This document shows, piece by piece, positions 1 through 6,261 of a DNA stretch of 8,705 bases (its first letter is position 1; each line of letters starts with the position of its first letter). The DNA lies in NCBI GenBank assembly GCA_003530935.1, contig DPEO01000044.1, forward strand, positions 1 through 8,705. Reading direction: 5' to 3'. Source of the stretch: Desulfomicrobiaceae bacterium. GTDB taxonomy: Bacteria > Desulfobacterota > Desulfovibrionia > Desulfovibrionales > Desulfomicrobiaceae. The notes under the pieces are model-generated. The model made no database searches. It was not told the origin of the DNA and saw only the letters and a list, made by a program, of their open reading frames with translations. The translations under genes were made by a program, and so were the position numbers.

Positions 1-88
1 CATTTTCATTGGCTGTTTACAATAGGGAGCGTCATACGTATGGTCTTGTGACGCCGCCTGCGGCGGGCGAGTCGTGTTGAGCCGTCGC
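1..88. other. Non-coding edge downstream of cobS with small inverted repeats
   Basis: This stretch lies between the cobS stop codon and the left window edge, and I find no supportable gene in it. On the minus strand two ATG codons occur at positions 9-7 and 3-1, but no Shine-Dalgarno sequence precedes them, so I do not call a start. Two inverted repeats are visible. GCGTCA at 29-34 pairs with TGACGC at 49-54, and CGCCG at 52-56 pairs with CGGCG at 61-65. They share bases 52-54, so the two stems could not form together. A 10-bp palindrome CATACGTATG lies at 33-42. No T-run follows either stem on the minus strand, so they are weak candidates for a cobS terminator. Confidence 0.35.
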
Positions 89-835
89 TCAGGAGCAGAC
101 AAGGAACGCGGTCTCCGTCCAGACGATGGCGGCGCCGAGAAAGTCTCCGTTGAGTCCCTGGTGGCGGCGGGCGAGGTGGAGAAGAAATCCCAGCCCGAGG
201 CTGCAGAGGAAAAGCGCGACACCCAACTGGGCAAAAGGCATGGCAATCCAGGCGGCAAGGCCTGCGGCCAGAAGGTTGGCCCCAAGGGCTGGGGGCGTTG
301 CGCCGCGCAGTGTGAGGCTTCCCAGCCCTGGCCTGGTCCATGGCCGCCCCGCATAGGCGAGTGTGAGGCAGGCCAGGCGGCCTGCGTATGGGGCAAGGAA
401 AATGGGTTCGAAGCGCGCCGCAGCGCAGAGGTGGCCAAGGGCCGCCCCTTGCAGTCCCACCCCCAGGACCATGGCGAGGACCCCGAAGGCGCCGATGCGG
501 CTGTCCTTGACGATAGCCCAAAAGCGGTCGCCTTCTGCCCGTGCTCCCCAGGCGTCGGCTACGTCCGCCAGTCCGTCCCAATGGAGCCCCCGGGTGAAGG
601 CCGCCCCTATTCCCACGAGGGCAAATCCTGCCACGAGCGGAGGAAGCAGCATGTGCATGGCCCACGCCGCTGCGGCGAGCAGCGCGCCGAGAACAGCTCC
701 CACGAGGGGATAGAACGGGACGCTGGAGACGATGTCCGCTTCCGAGCAGGCATTGCGCGGTCCTGGGAAAATGGTGAGAAAGGCTAGGGCCAGGTGGATG
801 CGGCGCCAGAGGCGGCTGATGGGCGCGGCGTTCAT
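89..835 (-). CDS. cobS: CobS, adenosylcobinamide-GDP ribazoletransferase (cobalamin synthase)
   Basis: CobS is an inner-membrane enzyme that joins adenosylcobinamide-GDP to alpha-ribazole (or its 5'-phosphate), the last assembly stage of coenzyme B12. The 248 residues match the usual CobS length of about 250. Family motifs appear in order: FLTIFP (19-24), FYPLVG (41-46), the acidic GLHWDGLADVADAWG block (83-97), KDSRIGAFG (110-118) and GLNGDFLGA (227-235). Most of the rest is Ala/Leu-rich membrane sequence. I chose the ATG at 835-833, although the frame stays open upstream. The CobS N-terminus begins there, and this ATG overlaps the upstream gene's TGA as ATGA (835-832), which implies translational coupling. 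The longer upstream reading is Arg/Pro-rich and runs antisense-like through the SAM hydrolase gene. No other B12 gene is visible in the window. Confidence 0.93.
   Translation of the reverse strand: MNAAPISRLWRRIHLALAFLTIFPGPRNACSEADIVSSVPFYPLVGAVLGALLAAAAWAMHMLLPPLVAGFALVGIGAAFTRGLHWDGLADVADAWGARAEGDRFWAIVKDSRIGAFGVLAMVLGVGLQGAALGHLCAAARFEPIFLAPYAGRLACLTLAYAGRPWTRPGLGSLTLRGATPPALGANLLAAGLAAWIAMPFAQLGVALFLCSLGLGFLLHLARRHQGLNGDFLGAAIVWTETAFLVCS
832..835 (-). promoter_or_regulatory. ATGA start/stop overlap coupling SAM hydrolase and cobS
   Basis: Read on the minus strand, the cobS ATG (835-833) and the SAM hydrolase TGA (834-832) share two bases. This four-base overlap is the classic arrangement for termination-reinitiation coupling. 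It settles the cobS start and shows that the two genes are on one transcript. Confidence 0.8.
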
Positions 836-1599
836 GCCGGAGTGGAGGGATCGGCTGGGACGAGGGAGACCAATGCTCCGGCGCCAAGCCCCAGTAGGTG
901 CGCGGCCGATGCCTCCCGCAGGGCAAGTTCCCAGACCCCTTGGCTTCCCCGGAGCACCCCGAGCTCTTGGGGGGCCAGGTCGCTGTAGGTGCGTACGACG
1001 CGCGCGGGCCGATCTTCCACCAGGAGGTGGGCGGGCAGTGGGGTATTGGCGGGAAGCTCCATCAGACAATTGCCGAAGCGGTCCACATGCGCCACGCGGG
1101 TAAGGATCTGCCCGGGGGAAGGCGCCGGAAGCGCGGGAAGGCTCACGAGGGGCTGCGTCCCCCACGGCGTTGCCACAGCGATCGGCGGGTCCCCCAAGGC
1201 AAGGCGCACCGCCACGGGGGCGAGGACGTCCCGGCCGTGGAAGGTGGCGCTGGGCGCTTCAGGCATGGAGATGCGCCAGAGCGTCCCCTGGTGGGCCAGG
1301 GGGGTAAGGAGGCCGTTGTCCGGGGCGAGGATACGGAGCTCAGGGGTCTCCCAAAGCACCATGGCCCGCTCGGTGCCCACTCCCGGGTCCACCACGGCGA
1401 GTACGATGCTTTGCGCCGGTAGATAGGGGATGCTGGCTGTAAGGAGAAAGGCCGCCTCGCAGACGGCGTGGGCCGTGATTTCGTGCGTGAGGTCGATGAT
1501 GGCGGCGTCGCGGCAGCCTGCCAGGAGCACCGCCTTCATCTGGCCCACGTAGGGGCTGGTGTGGCCGAAATCGGTGAGGAGCACAAAGACAGGGCGCAT
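832..1599 (-). CDS. S-adenosyl-L-methionine hydrolase (adenosine-forming), SAM_HAT/DUF62 family
   Basis: This 255-residue protein matches the SAM hydroxide adenosyltransferase family, soluble enzymes that use water or hydroxide to split SAM into adenosine and methionine. They are related to the fluorinase/chlorinase enzymes. Visible motifs are TDFG (9-12), DLTHEI (36-41), VVDPGVGTER (69-78), APDNGLLTPL (92-101) and FHGRDVLAPVA (120-130). The Asp-Arg-His set of the family is present as D71, R78 and H121. The Asp-Arg spacing of seven is the same as I recall for the archaeal homologue PH0463. The C-terminal half holds the expected second beta domain (HVDRFGNCLMELP, about 172-184). The start at 1599 is the ATG directly before the conserved first strand, with only a weak AGAG upstream. 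It is the first gene of a two-gene unit with cobS. Its physiological role is poorly known in any organism. Confidence 0.9.
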   Translation of the reverse strand: MRPVFVLLTDFGHTSPYVGQMKAVLLAGCRDAAIIDLTHEITAHAVCEAAFLLTASIPYLPAQSIVLAVVDPGVGTERAMVLWETPELRILAPDNGLLTPLAHQGTLWRISMPEAPSATFHGRDVLAPVAVRLALGDPPIAVATPWGTQPLVSLPALPAPSPGQILTRVAHVDRFGNCLMELPANTPLPAHLLVEDRPARVVRTYSDLAPQELGVLRGSQGVWELALREASAAHLLGLGAGALVSLVPADPSTPA

Positions 1600-1737
1600 G
1601 GGCTCTGTCTACGGCGACGATGCGGTATTGTCGAGGGGGCGCGGCTTGCTTTCCCCGCGGGGGACGGCTACCACAACGCGCCACGGGCGTTGCGGCGAAG
1701 GTCGCTCCAGCCTGGATTTTTGCTGCAAGGAACCCTC
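1600..1737. other. Divergent intergenic region between SAM hydrolase and traB-like genes
   Basis: This 138-bp region must supply transcription start signals for at least one side. I found no -35/-10 pair with acceptable spacing on either strand. Two structures are visible. A perfect 10-bp palindrome CCCCGCGGGG lies at 1653-1662. A 6-bp inverted repeat has CAACGC at 1674-1679 and GCGTTG at 1687-1692 around a 7-base loop. Both are GC-rich and could be chance in DNA of this composition. I looked for a cobalamin riboswitch upstream of the SAM hydrolase/cobS unit and saw no B12 box. Confidence 0.4.
1727..1732 (+). promoter_or_regulatory. Ribosome binding site of the TraB-family gene
   Basis: AAGGAA lies five bases before the ATG at 1738. 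It decides the start in a frame that stays open for a further 90 codons upstream, where the reading overlaps the divergent SAM hydrolase gene and has no family similarity. Confidence 0.65.
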
Positions 1738-2922
1738 ATGACTGCGACAGATTCTTCCTCCTCGTTGCCCGCTTCGGTAACCTCCGTCACACTTCCTGGA
1801 CGAACGGTGTATCTCGTTGGCACTGCCCACGTATCCCGTCAAAGTGTGGATGATGTACGCCATACAGTCCACGCCGTAGATCCGGATACCGTTTGCGTGG
1901 AGCTGTGCCCTGCCCGCTACCAGTCGTTGTCGGACCCCGAGTCCTGGCGTCGGATGGATGTATACCGCGTTATCCGGCAAGGCAAAGCGGCGTTTTTGCT
2001 CATGCAACTCATTCTTCAGGCTATGTACCGCCGTATCGGGGATCGTTTGGGGGTGCAGCCCGGCGCCGAGATGCTTGCGGCTGTGGAGCTTGCCCGAACC
2101 CATGGCGCACAATTGGTGTTGGCGGATCGTGACGTGCAAGTGACCTTGAAGCGTGTCTGGGGCGGCATGGGCTGGTGGACCAAGATGCGGTTTTTTGGCC
2201 AGCTTTTGTGGAGTATCTTTGACGATGAGGAAGTCGATGCCGCTTCGGTGGAGCGTCTCAAAGAGTCTGACGCCCTGACGGCGGCCATGGCGGAATTGGC
2301 GGAAGGATTTCCCGAGATCAAGGCCAGGCTCATCGACGAGCGCGATCGGTATTTGGCGGAAAAGATTCGCCAGGCCCCTGGAGAACGCATCGTCGCTGTG
2401 GTGGGGGCCGGGCACGTGCCGGGCATCGTGCGCCATATCGAGGAACCGTGCGATCTCGCTCCTCTGGAGGAAGTGCCGCCGCCTTCGCCGTGGGGGCGGG
2501 TTGTGGCGTGGCTTATCCCTGCGCTCATCGTCGCCCTGGTGGTGCTCGGGTTTTTTCGTGGCGGTGCGGCATTGACCGGTGAGGCGGTGCTCATCTGGTT
2601 TGGCGTGCATGGCACGCTTTCGGCGCTGGGTGCTGCCGTGGCTTTGGGCCACCCGTTGGCGGTGCTCTCGGCCCTGGTGGCCTCGCCGTTTACCAGTCTC
2701 AATCCCATGATCGCCGCGGGATGGGTGGCGGGGCTCGTGCAGGCCTGGGCGCGCAAGCCCACGGTGGCGGACCTGGAGGCCTTGCCCCAGAGCATCCTTA
2801 CGGTGCGTGGTTTTTGGACCAATCCGGTCAGCCGCATCCTCCTCGTCGTGGTGTTCGCCAATATCGGAAGTTCGCTCGGGACCTTTATTTCCGGCGGCTG
2901 GATCTTTGCGAAGGTGTTGTGA
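1738..2922 (+). CDS. TraB/PrgY family membrane protein (TIKI-like fold)
   Basis: This 394-residue protein belongs to the TraB/PrgY family, named for enterococcal pheromone shutdown but widespread in archaea and bacteria without plasmids. The soluble N-terminal domain (about 20-235) carries the two GxxH signatures, GTAH (28-31) and GAGH (223-226). It also has the acidic VCVELC strand (52-57, E55), ADRD (129-132) and IDERD (199-203). In TIKI-type relatives such residues form a metal-dependent hydrolase site, so peptidase activity is possible but unproven here. The C-terminal part (about 255-392) has four likely membrane segments, including the conserved SPFTSLNPMIAAGWVAG block (316-332). The length fits the membrane-bound subfamily. 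The substrate is unknown. The stop overlaps the next start as TGATG (2920-2924), so the downstream gene is probably co-translated. Confidence 0.85.
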   Translation: MTATDSSSSLPASVTSVTLPGRTVYLVGTAHVSRQSVDDVRHTVHAVDPDTVCVELCPARYQSLSDPESWRRMDVYRVIRQGKAAFLLMQLILQAMYRRIGDRLGVQPGAEMLAAVELARTHGAQLVLADRDVQVTLKRVWGGMGWWTKMRFFGQLLWSIFDDEEVDAASVERLKESDALTAAMAELAEGFPEIKARLIDERDRYLAEKIRQAPGERIVAVVGAGHVPGIVRHIEEPCDLAPLEEVPPPSPWGRVVAWLIPALIVALVVLGFFRGGAALTGEAVLIWFGVHGTLSALGAAVALGHPLAVLSALVASPFTSLNPMIAAGWVAGLVQAWARKPTVADLEALPQSILTVRGFWTNPVSRILLVVVFANIGSSLGTFISGGWIFAKVL

Positions 2923-3527
2923 TGGACGTATCGCTCGTTGACCGCCAGGCCCTGGTGCTCGCCGCGGAAGAAACCCTTGCGGCCCGGCTTGCGCAGGCGG
3001 TTTTGCCGCGGCCCAAGCCTTCGGTGTGGATGATTCTGCTCCCGCCGCTTTTCGTGTTTTTTGCCTTGGACATGCAGCGCCATAAGAAGGAAGCGAAGAT
3101 CTTCGCCGACGGGTTTCTCTTTACCAAGCGCTTGGCCCTGAAACTTGCAGGAGAAGCCGCCGCCCAAGGCGGTGCGGCCCCAGCAGTGGTCTTTCCGGAC
3201 CCGCCCTCGGAGATCGGAACGCCTGCGGCCTGGGAGCGTATCCGGGCCGCGCAGGCCAAGGAAGTAGCGCTCCTTCAGGAACACTATGGTCGCCTGCTGG
3301 CGGCTCAGGGAGCTACTTACGCAGGTCTGGTGCAGGGAGCTTACGGGACCCCAGGGGAATATCTCGCCTTTTGCAATGCCCTGCGTCAGGCGGAGGCTGC
3401 GGTCAACGCCTGCATGCTCGAAGAGATCCACACCACGGCCGCAGCGAAAGAGGCCACCGCCGCCATGGAAAACGCCTTGGAAGAATTGCGGCTCGAGCAA
3501 ATGCGTCGCATTTTTGGCATGCGCTAA
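2922..3527 (+). CDS. Hypothetical protein with one membrane segment and helical C-terminus
   Basis: I do not recognise this 201-residue protein. A helical N-terminus (1-30) precedes a KPS-W motif and a strongly hydrophobic stretch at about 34-49 that ends in DMQRHKKE, consistent with one membrane span with basic residues on the cytoplasmic side. After a Pro/Gly/Ala-rich linker (about 80-102) comes a long, probably helical region (103-201). It is rich in Ala, Glu, Leu and Gln and may form a coiled coil or bundle. It has only two cysteines (151, 164). The start is the ATG at 2922, which overlaps the TraB-family stop as TGATG. No separate strong Shine-Dalgarno is visible beyond the sequence inside the end of the upstream gene, so coupled translation is likely. 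I infer a functional link with the TraB-like protein from this overlap only. Confidence 0.75.
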   Translation: MDVSLVDRQALVLAAEETLAARLAQAVLPRPKPSVWMILLPPLFVFFALDMQRHKKEAKIFADGFLFTKRLALKLAGEAAAQGGAAPAVVFPDPPSEIGTPAAWERIRAAQAKEVALLQEHYGRLLAAQGATYAGLVQGAYGTPGEYLAFCNALRQAEAAVNACMLEEIHTTAAAKEATAAMENALEELRLEQMRRIFGMR

Positions 3528-3596
3528 GCTTGTCTTTCGTTTTTGGGGTATTATGTTTCCTGGAGGAAGATGCCCAGGCGTCTTCAGGAGGCAGTC
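3528..3596 (+). promoter_or_regulatory. Short AT-richer gap with possible weak promoter and strong RBS
   Basis: This gap separates the 201-residue membrane protein gene from the 76-residue gene. It begins with a T-rich run unlike its GC-rich surroundings. TATTAT at 3549-3554 resembles a -10 box. The best -35-like element, TTGTCT at 3530-3535, is only 13 bases away, so the promoter is doubtful. A clear AGGAGG at 3586-3591, five bases before the ATG at 3597, serves the small downstream gene. Confidence 0.35.
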
Positions 3597-3827
3597 ATGT
3601 ATATCGCCACCGCACGCATTCCGCGTCACGCCTATGAAGAGAACGGGGAAGCTCGGCGTAAGATGGAGGGAATTTTGTCCCACTTGCGGGAGCTTGCCTT
3701 GGATGTGGGCATGGACCTCGACCGCAACGTGGTGATCCAGCGCCTTGATGACGAGATCCGTGTGGGGATCTCGCCGGAGTTGGATCTCTATTTGCGTGAG
3801 TCCCCGGGGGAGTGGAATCTCAATTAG
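3597..3827 (+). CDS. Small hypothetical protein (76 aa)
   Basis: I do not recognise this 76-residue protein. It appears soluble and charged, with no signal peptide, membrane segment or cysteine. It begins with a beta-like MYIATARIP segment. A predicted helix follows (about 13-38), then short strands around NVVIQRL (44-50) and EIRVGIS (53-59). The start at 3597 is chosen for the perfect AGGAGG five bases upstream. An in-frame ATG at 3570 has GGAGG only three bases away, which is too close. The small size, strong ribosome binding site and following terminator hairpin support a real gene. It is probably the last gene of the unit begun by the TraB-family gene, though it may have its own promoter. 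The fold could be a small dimeric alpha/beta domain, which is a guess. Confidence 0.65.
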   Translation: MYIATARIPRHAYEENGEARRKMEGILSHLRELALDVGMDLDRNVVIQRLDDEIRVGISPELDLYLRESPGEWNLN

Positions 3828-3845
3828 CCCTGTGAGGGCGCTAAC

Positions 3846-3881
3846 AAAGCCCCCTGGAGTCGGATGGCTCCAGGGGGCTTT
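3846..3881. terminator. Bidirectional rho-independent-type terminator between convergent genes
   Basis: A perfect 14-bp stem pairs 3846-3859 (AAAGCCCCCTGGAG) with 3868-3881 (CTCCAGGGGGCTTT) around an 8-base loop. The GC-rich core is flanked by A on one side and T on the other, giving TTT at the 3' foot on the plus strand and TTTGTT on the minus strand. It lies between the stop of the 76-residue gene (plus) and the stop of cydB (minus), so it can end both transcripts. The T-tracts are short, so efficiency is uncertain. Confidence 0.85.
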
Positions 3882-3896
3882 GGCGTGGAGGGAGGC

Positions 3897-4922
3897 TTAG
3901 TAGGCGTTGTCGTGGGAGAGATCGCGCTCGTCCATCTTGTGGGAGAAGGTGCGGTACATCCACACCTGATAGAGCGCTACCACCGGCACGAAGATCAGGG
4001 CCACCAGCAGCATGATGGACAGGGTTTTGGTGCTGGAGGCGGCGTTGAACGCGGTGACGGAGGCTGCCGGGTCCAGGCTGGAGGGTAGGATATTGGGATA
4101 GAGCCCGGTCACCCCGAAGAGGGTGAGGCCGGCGATGAGCCCTGCGGACAGGGCCCAGGCCTTCCAGCCCGCTCCCTTTTGGATTTCCTTGCGCACCAGC
4201 ACGAGGCACCCCACGGGGATGGCCAGAAGCACCAGAAGCAGCGGGTTGGTGAGGTAGTTTCGCAAAAGGCCCGTCAACGGTACGGTCAGGACCACGAACA
4301 GGGCGATGGCCGCCGCCAGGATGGGGTAGATGCGCCCGGCCATGGCCACGGCCCGGTCATGGAGTTCTCCATGGGTGCGCAGGGCGAGCCACAGGCAGCC
4401 GTGCAGGGCAAAAAGGAGCACGAAGAGCACGCCGCCCGCAAGGCCATAGGGATTGAGCAGGGAGAAGAAATTCCCCTGAAAGATGCCTTGCTTGTCCAAG
4501 GGAAGGCCCTGGAAGATATTGGCAAAGGCAACTCCCAAAAGCAGCGCGGGCAGGAAGCTGCCGATGACCATGGCCCAATCCCATAGCGCCCGCCAGCGGG
4601 GACAGTCGTGCAGATGACGGAACTCGAAGGCCACGCCGCGGATGATGAGGGCGATGAGCAGCAGCATCAGCGGCGTATAGAGGCTGCTGAACATGATGGC
4701 ATAGGCCGTGGGGAAGGCGGCGAAGGTGACGCCGCCGGCAGTGATGAGCCACACCTCGTTGCCGTCCCAGAAGGGGCCCATGGCGTTCAAGATGGTGCGG
4801 CGGTCGGTATCGGTTTTGCCCAGGACCGGCAGCAGGGCGCCTAGACCCAGGTCAAAGCCGTCCAGCACGAAATACACCGACCAAAGAATTCCCCAGACGA
4901 GAAACCAGATGGTCTCCAGCAT
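3897..4922 (-). CDS. cydB: CydB, cytochrome bd-type quinol oxidase subunit II
   Basis: CydB is the smaller core subunit of the cytochrome bd oxidase. The enzyme sits in the cytoplasmic membrane and reduces O2 to water with electrons from quinol. The 341 residues are of normal CydB length (E. coli about 379). Hallmarks are DGFDLGLG near the N-terminus (21-28), GPFWDGNEVW (49-58), RGVAFEFR (95-102) and the late GLYPNILPSS block (273-282). About eight or nine hydrophobic segments span the chain. The ATG at 4922 is preceded by AGGAGG (4930-4935 on the plus coordinate), seven bases away, which includes bases of the cydA stop codon. It is the last gene of the cluster and a terminator hairpin starts 15 bases beyond its stop. 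No small CydX-like gene fits between cydB and that hairpin. Confidence 0.95.
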   Translation of the reverse strand: MLETIWFLVWGILWSVYFVLDGFDLGLGALLPVLGKTDTDRRTILNAMGPFWDGNEVWLITAGGVTFAAFPTAYAIMFSSLYTPLMLLLIALIIRGVAFEFRHLHDCPRWRALWDWAMVIGSFLPALLLGVAFANIFQGLPLDKQGIFQGNFFSLLNPYGLAGGVLFVLLFALHGCLWLALRTHGELHDRAVAMAGRIYPILAAAIALFVVLTVPLTGLLRNYLTNPLLLVLLAIPVGCLVLVRKEIQKGAGWKAWALSAGLIAGLTLFGVTGLYPNILPSSLDPAASVTAFNAASSTKTLSIMLLVALIFVPVVALYQVWMYRTFSHKMDERDLSHDNAY

Positions 4923-4937
4923 GGCACGTCCTCCTTA
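4923..4937 (-). promoter_or_regulatory. cydA stop fused to cydB Shine-Dalgarno (TAAGGAGG)
   Basis: On the minus strand the cydA stop codon TAA (4937-4935) continues directly into GGAGG, giving TAAGGAGG. A seven-base spacer separates it from the cydB ATG. The ribosome ending cydA therefore covers the next initiation site, which favours coupled, balanced synthesis of the two oxidase subunits. Confidence 0.8.
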
Positions 4938-6248
4938 CGCAGGCTTGGGGCCCTTGCGGGCGTAGATGGTGAGCATGGCGATGTCCGCTGCGCCGAGCAG
5001 AGCGTAGAGCACCGTGAGCGCCACCAGGGAGAAGGCCACTTGGCTCGTGGCCACGGGGGATACGGCGTCGGCGGTCCGCATGAGGCCGTAGACGATCCAG
5101 GGTTGGCGCCCCACTTCCGCTACCATCCAGCCTGCTTCAATGGCCAGATAGGGGACGGGGATGGCGTAGGGCAAAAGGCGCAGGAGTGTGGAGGACTGCT
5201 CCAGACGGTTGCGGGAGAGCCAGGCCCAGGCCGCTAAAGCGATCATGAGGGTGCCCAGCCCCACCATGGCGCGGAAGGAGAGAAAGGTGACGAGCACCGG
5301 CGGCCGGTCTTCCTTGGGCCATTCCTTGAGCCCTTGCACCGGCGCAGTGAAGGAGCCGTGGGCGAGAAAGGAGAGACCACCGGGAATGCCCAAGGCCTCG
5401 ATGGCATTTTGCTCGTTGTCTTCATCCGGGAGCACCAAGAGATACATGGGCGCGCCCTCACCCTTTTGTGGGGTCTCCCACAGAGCTTCCATGGCCGCCA
5501 GCTTGGCCGGCTGGATGCGGGTGACTTCCTGGGCGTGATGATGGCCCTGGGTGGCCACCACGACGGAAAAGATCAACGCAAAGAGAGAACCCAAGCGGAA
5601 GGAGCGGGTGAAGAAATCGGTTTCGTTTTTGCGCAGCAGATGGAATGCCGAGATCCCCATGACGAAGAAACCGGCCAGGGCAAAGGCTCCGGACAGGGTA
5701 TGCACGTACTGCTGCCAGGCGAAACCGTTGGTGATCACGGCCAGAAAACTCTCGAGCTCGGCGCGGCCGTTTTGCAGGACGTAGCCCACGGGGTGCTGCA
5801 TGAAGCCGTTGGCCAGCAAGATCCACAGGGCGGAGATATTGGAGGCTGCGGCCACAAGCCAGATACAGGCGGCGTGCATCTTGGGAGAGAGTTTGTCCCA
5901 CCCGAAGATCCAGGCCCCAAGAAAGGTGGATTCCAGGAAAAAGGCCAGGGTCGCCTCGATGGCGAGCAGCGAACCAAAGATGTCGCCCACGTAGGCCGAG
6001 TAGCGGGACCAGTTGGTGCCGAATTGGAATTCCAGGGTAATGCCCGTGACGATGCCGAGCACGAAGTTGATGACGAAGAGTTTGCCCCAGAATTGGGTCA
6101 TGCGTTTGTACACCGGATCCCCGGTGCGCACATACTTGGTCTCCATGATGGCCACCAAAATGGAGAGCCCCAAGGTCAGGGGCACGAAAATGAAATGGAA
6201 CATGGTGGCCATGGCGAATTGCAGACGCGAGAGCCACAGTACGTCCAT
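4935..6248 (-). CDS. cydA: CydA, cytochrome bd-type quinol oxidase subunit I (short Q-loop)
   Basis: CydA binds quinol and all three hemes of cytochrome bd and carries out O2 reduction at the membrane. Visible key residues are H18 (equivalent of E. coli H19, heme b595), E98 and E106 in the AIEATLAFFLE stretch, H183 and M328 in SFRAMVG (heme b558 ligands), and K249/E254 in the KLAAME Q-loop motif. The family signature GRQPW is at 380-384. At 437 residues it lacks the long Q-loop insertion of the 522-residue E. coli protein, so it is the short-Q-loop type. The GHHHAQEVT stretch before the K-E pair also resembles that type. The ATG at 6248 has AAGGAG seven bases upstream, fused to the previous gene's stop. 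Its place after roo and a HEAT-like gene points to O2 detoxification rather than aerobic growth. Confidence 0.96.
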   Translation of the reverse strand: MDVLWLSRLQFAMATMFHFIFVPLTLGLSILVAIMETKYVRTGDPVYKRMTQFWGKLFVINFVLGIVTGITLEFQFGTNWSRYSAYVGDIFGSLLAIEATLAFFLESTFLGAWIFGWDKLSPKMHAACIWLVAAASNISALWILLANGFMQHPVGYVLQNGRAELESFLAVITNGFAWQQYVHTLSGAFALAGFFVMGISAFHLLRKNETDFFTRSFRLGSLFALIFSVVVATQGHHHAQEVTRIQPAKLAAMEALWETPQKGEGAPMYLLVLPDEDNEQNAIEALGIPGGLSFLAHGSFTAPVQGLKEWPKEDRPPVLVTFLSFRAMVGLGTLMIALAAWAWLSRNRLEQSSTLLRLLPYAIPVPYLAIEAGWMVAEVGRQPWIVYGLMRTADAVSPVATSQVAFSLVALTVLYALLGAADIAMLTIYARKGPKPA

Positions 6249-6261
6249 AGCAATCTCCTTA
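6249..6261 (-). promoter_or_regulatory. HEAT-like gene stop fused to cydA Shine-Dalgarno (TAAGGAG)
   Basis: The TAA stop (6261-6259) and the following GGAG form TAAGGAG, with a six- to seven-base spacer before the cydA ATG. It has the same design as the cydA/cydB junction and implies that the HEAT-like gene and cydA are on one message. Confidence 0.8.

Noticed and set aside
6..926. A 306-codon minus-strand open frame through the cobS region in another phase.
   Set aside because: It overlaps cobS in a different frame, has Arg/Pro-rich sequence and has no domain, while the CobS frame has the full set of motifs.
836..1165. N-terminal extension of CobS by 110 codons.
   Set aside because: The extension runs out of frame through the SAM hydrolase gene and is Arg/Pro/Gly-rich. 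The ATGA overlap and the CobS family length place the start at 835.
1468..1737. N-terminal extension of the TraB-family protein by 90 codons.
   Set aside because: It crosses the divergent SAM hydrolase gene, and the AAGGAA site before the ATG at 1738 gives the normal family length.
1600..1737. Possible cobalamin riboswitch upstream of the SAM hydrolase/cobS unit.
   Set aside because: No B12 box or long leader fold is visible, and the region is shorter than a typical cobalamin riboswitch.
2016..3683. A 555-codon open frame on the minus strand antisense to the TraB-family gene and its partner.
   Set aside because: It lies opposite two genes with clear family motifs or coupled starts, has Arg/Pro/Ser-rich low-complexity translation and shows no Shine-Dalgarno or family motif. 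It is a GC-rich shadow frame.
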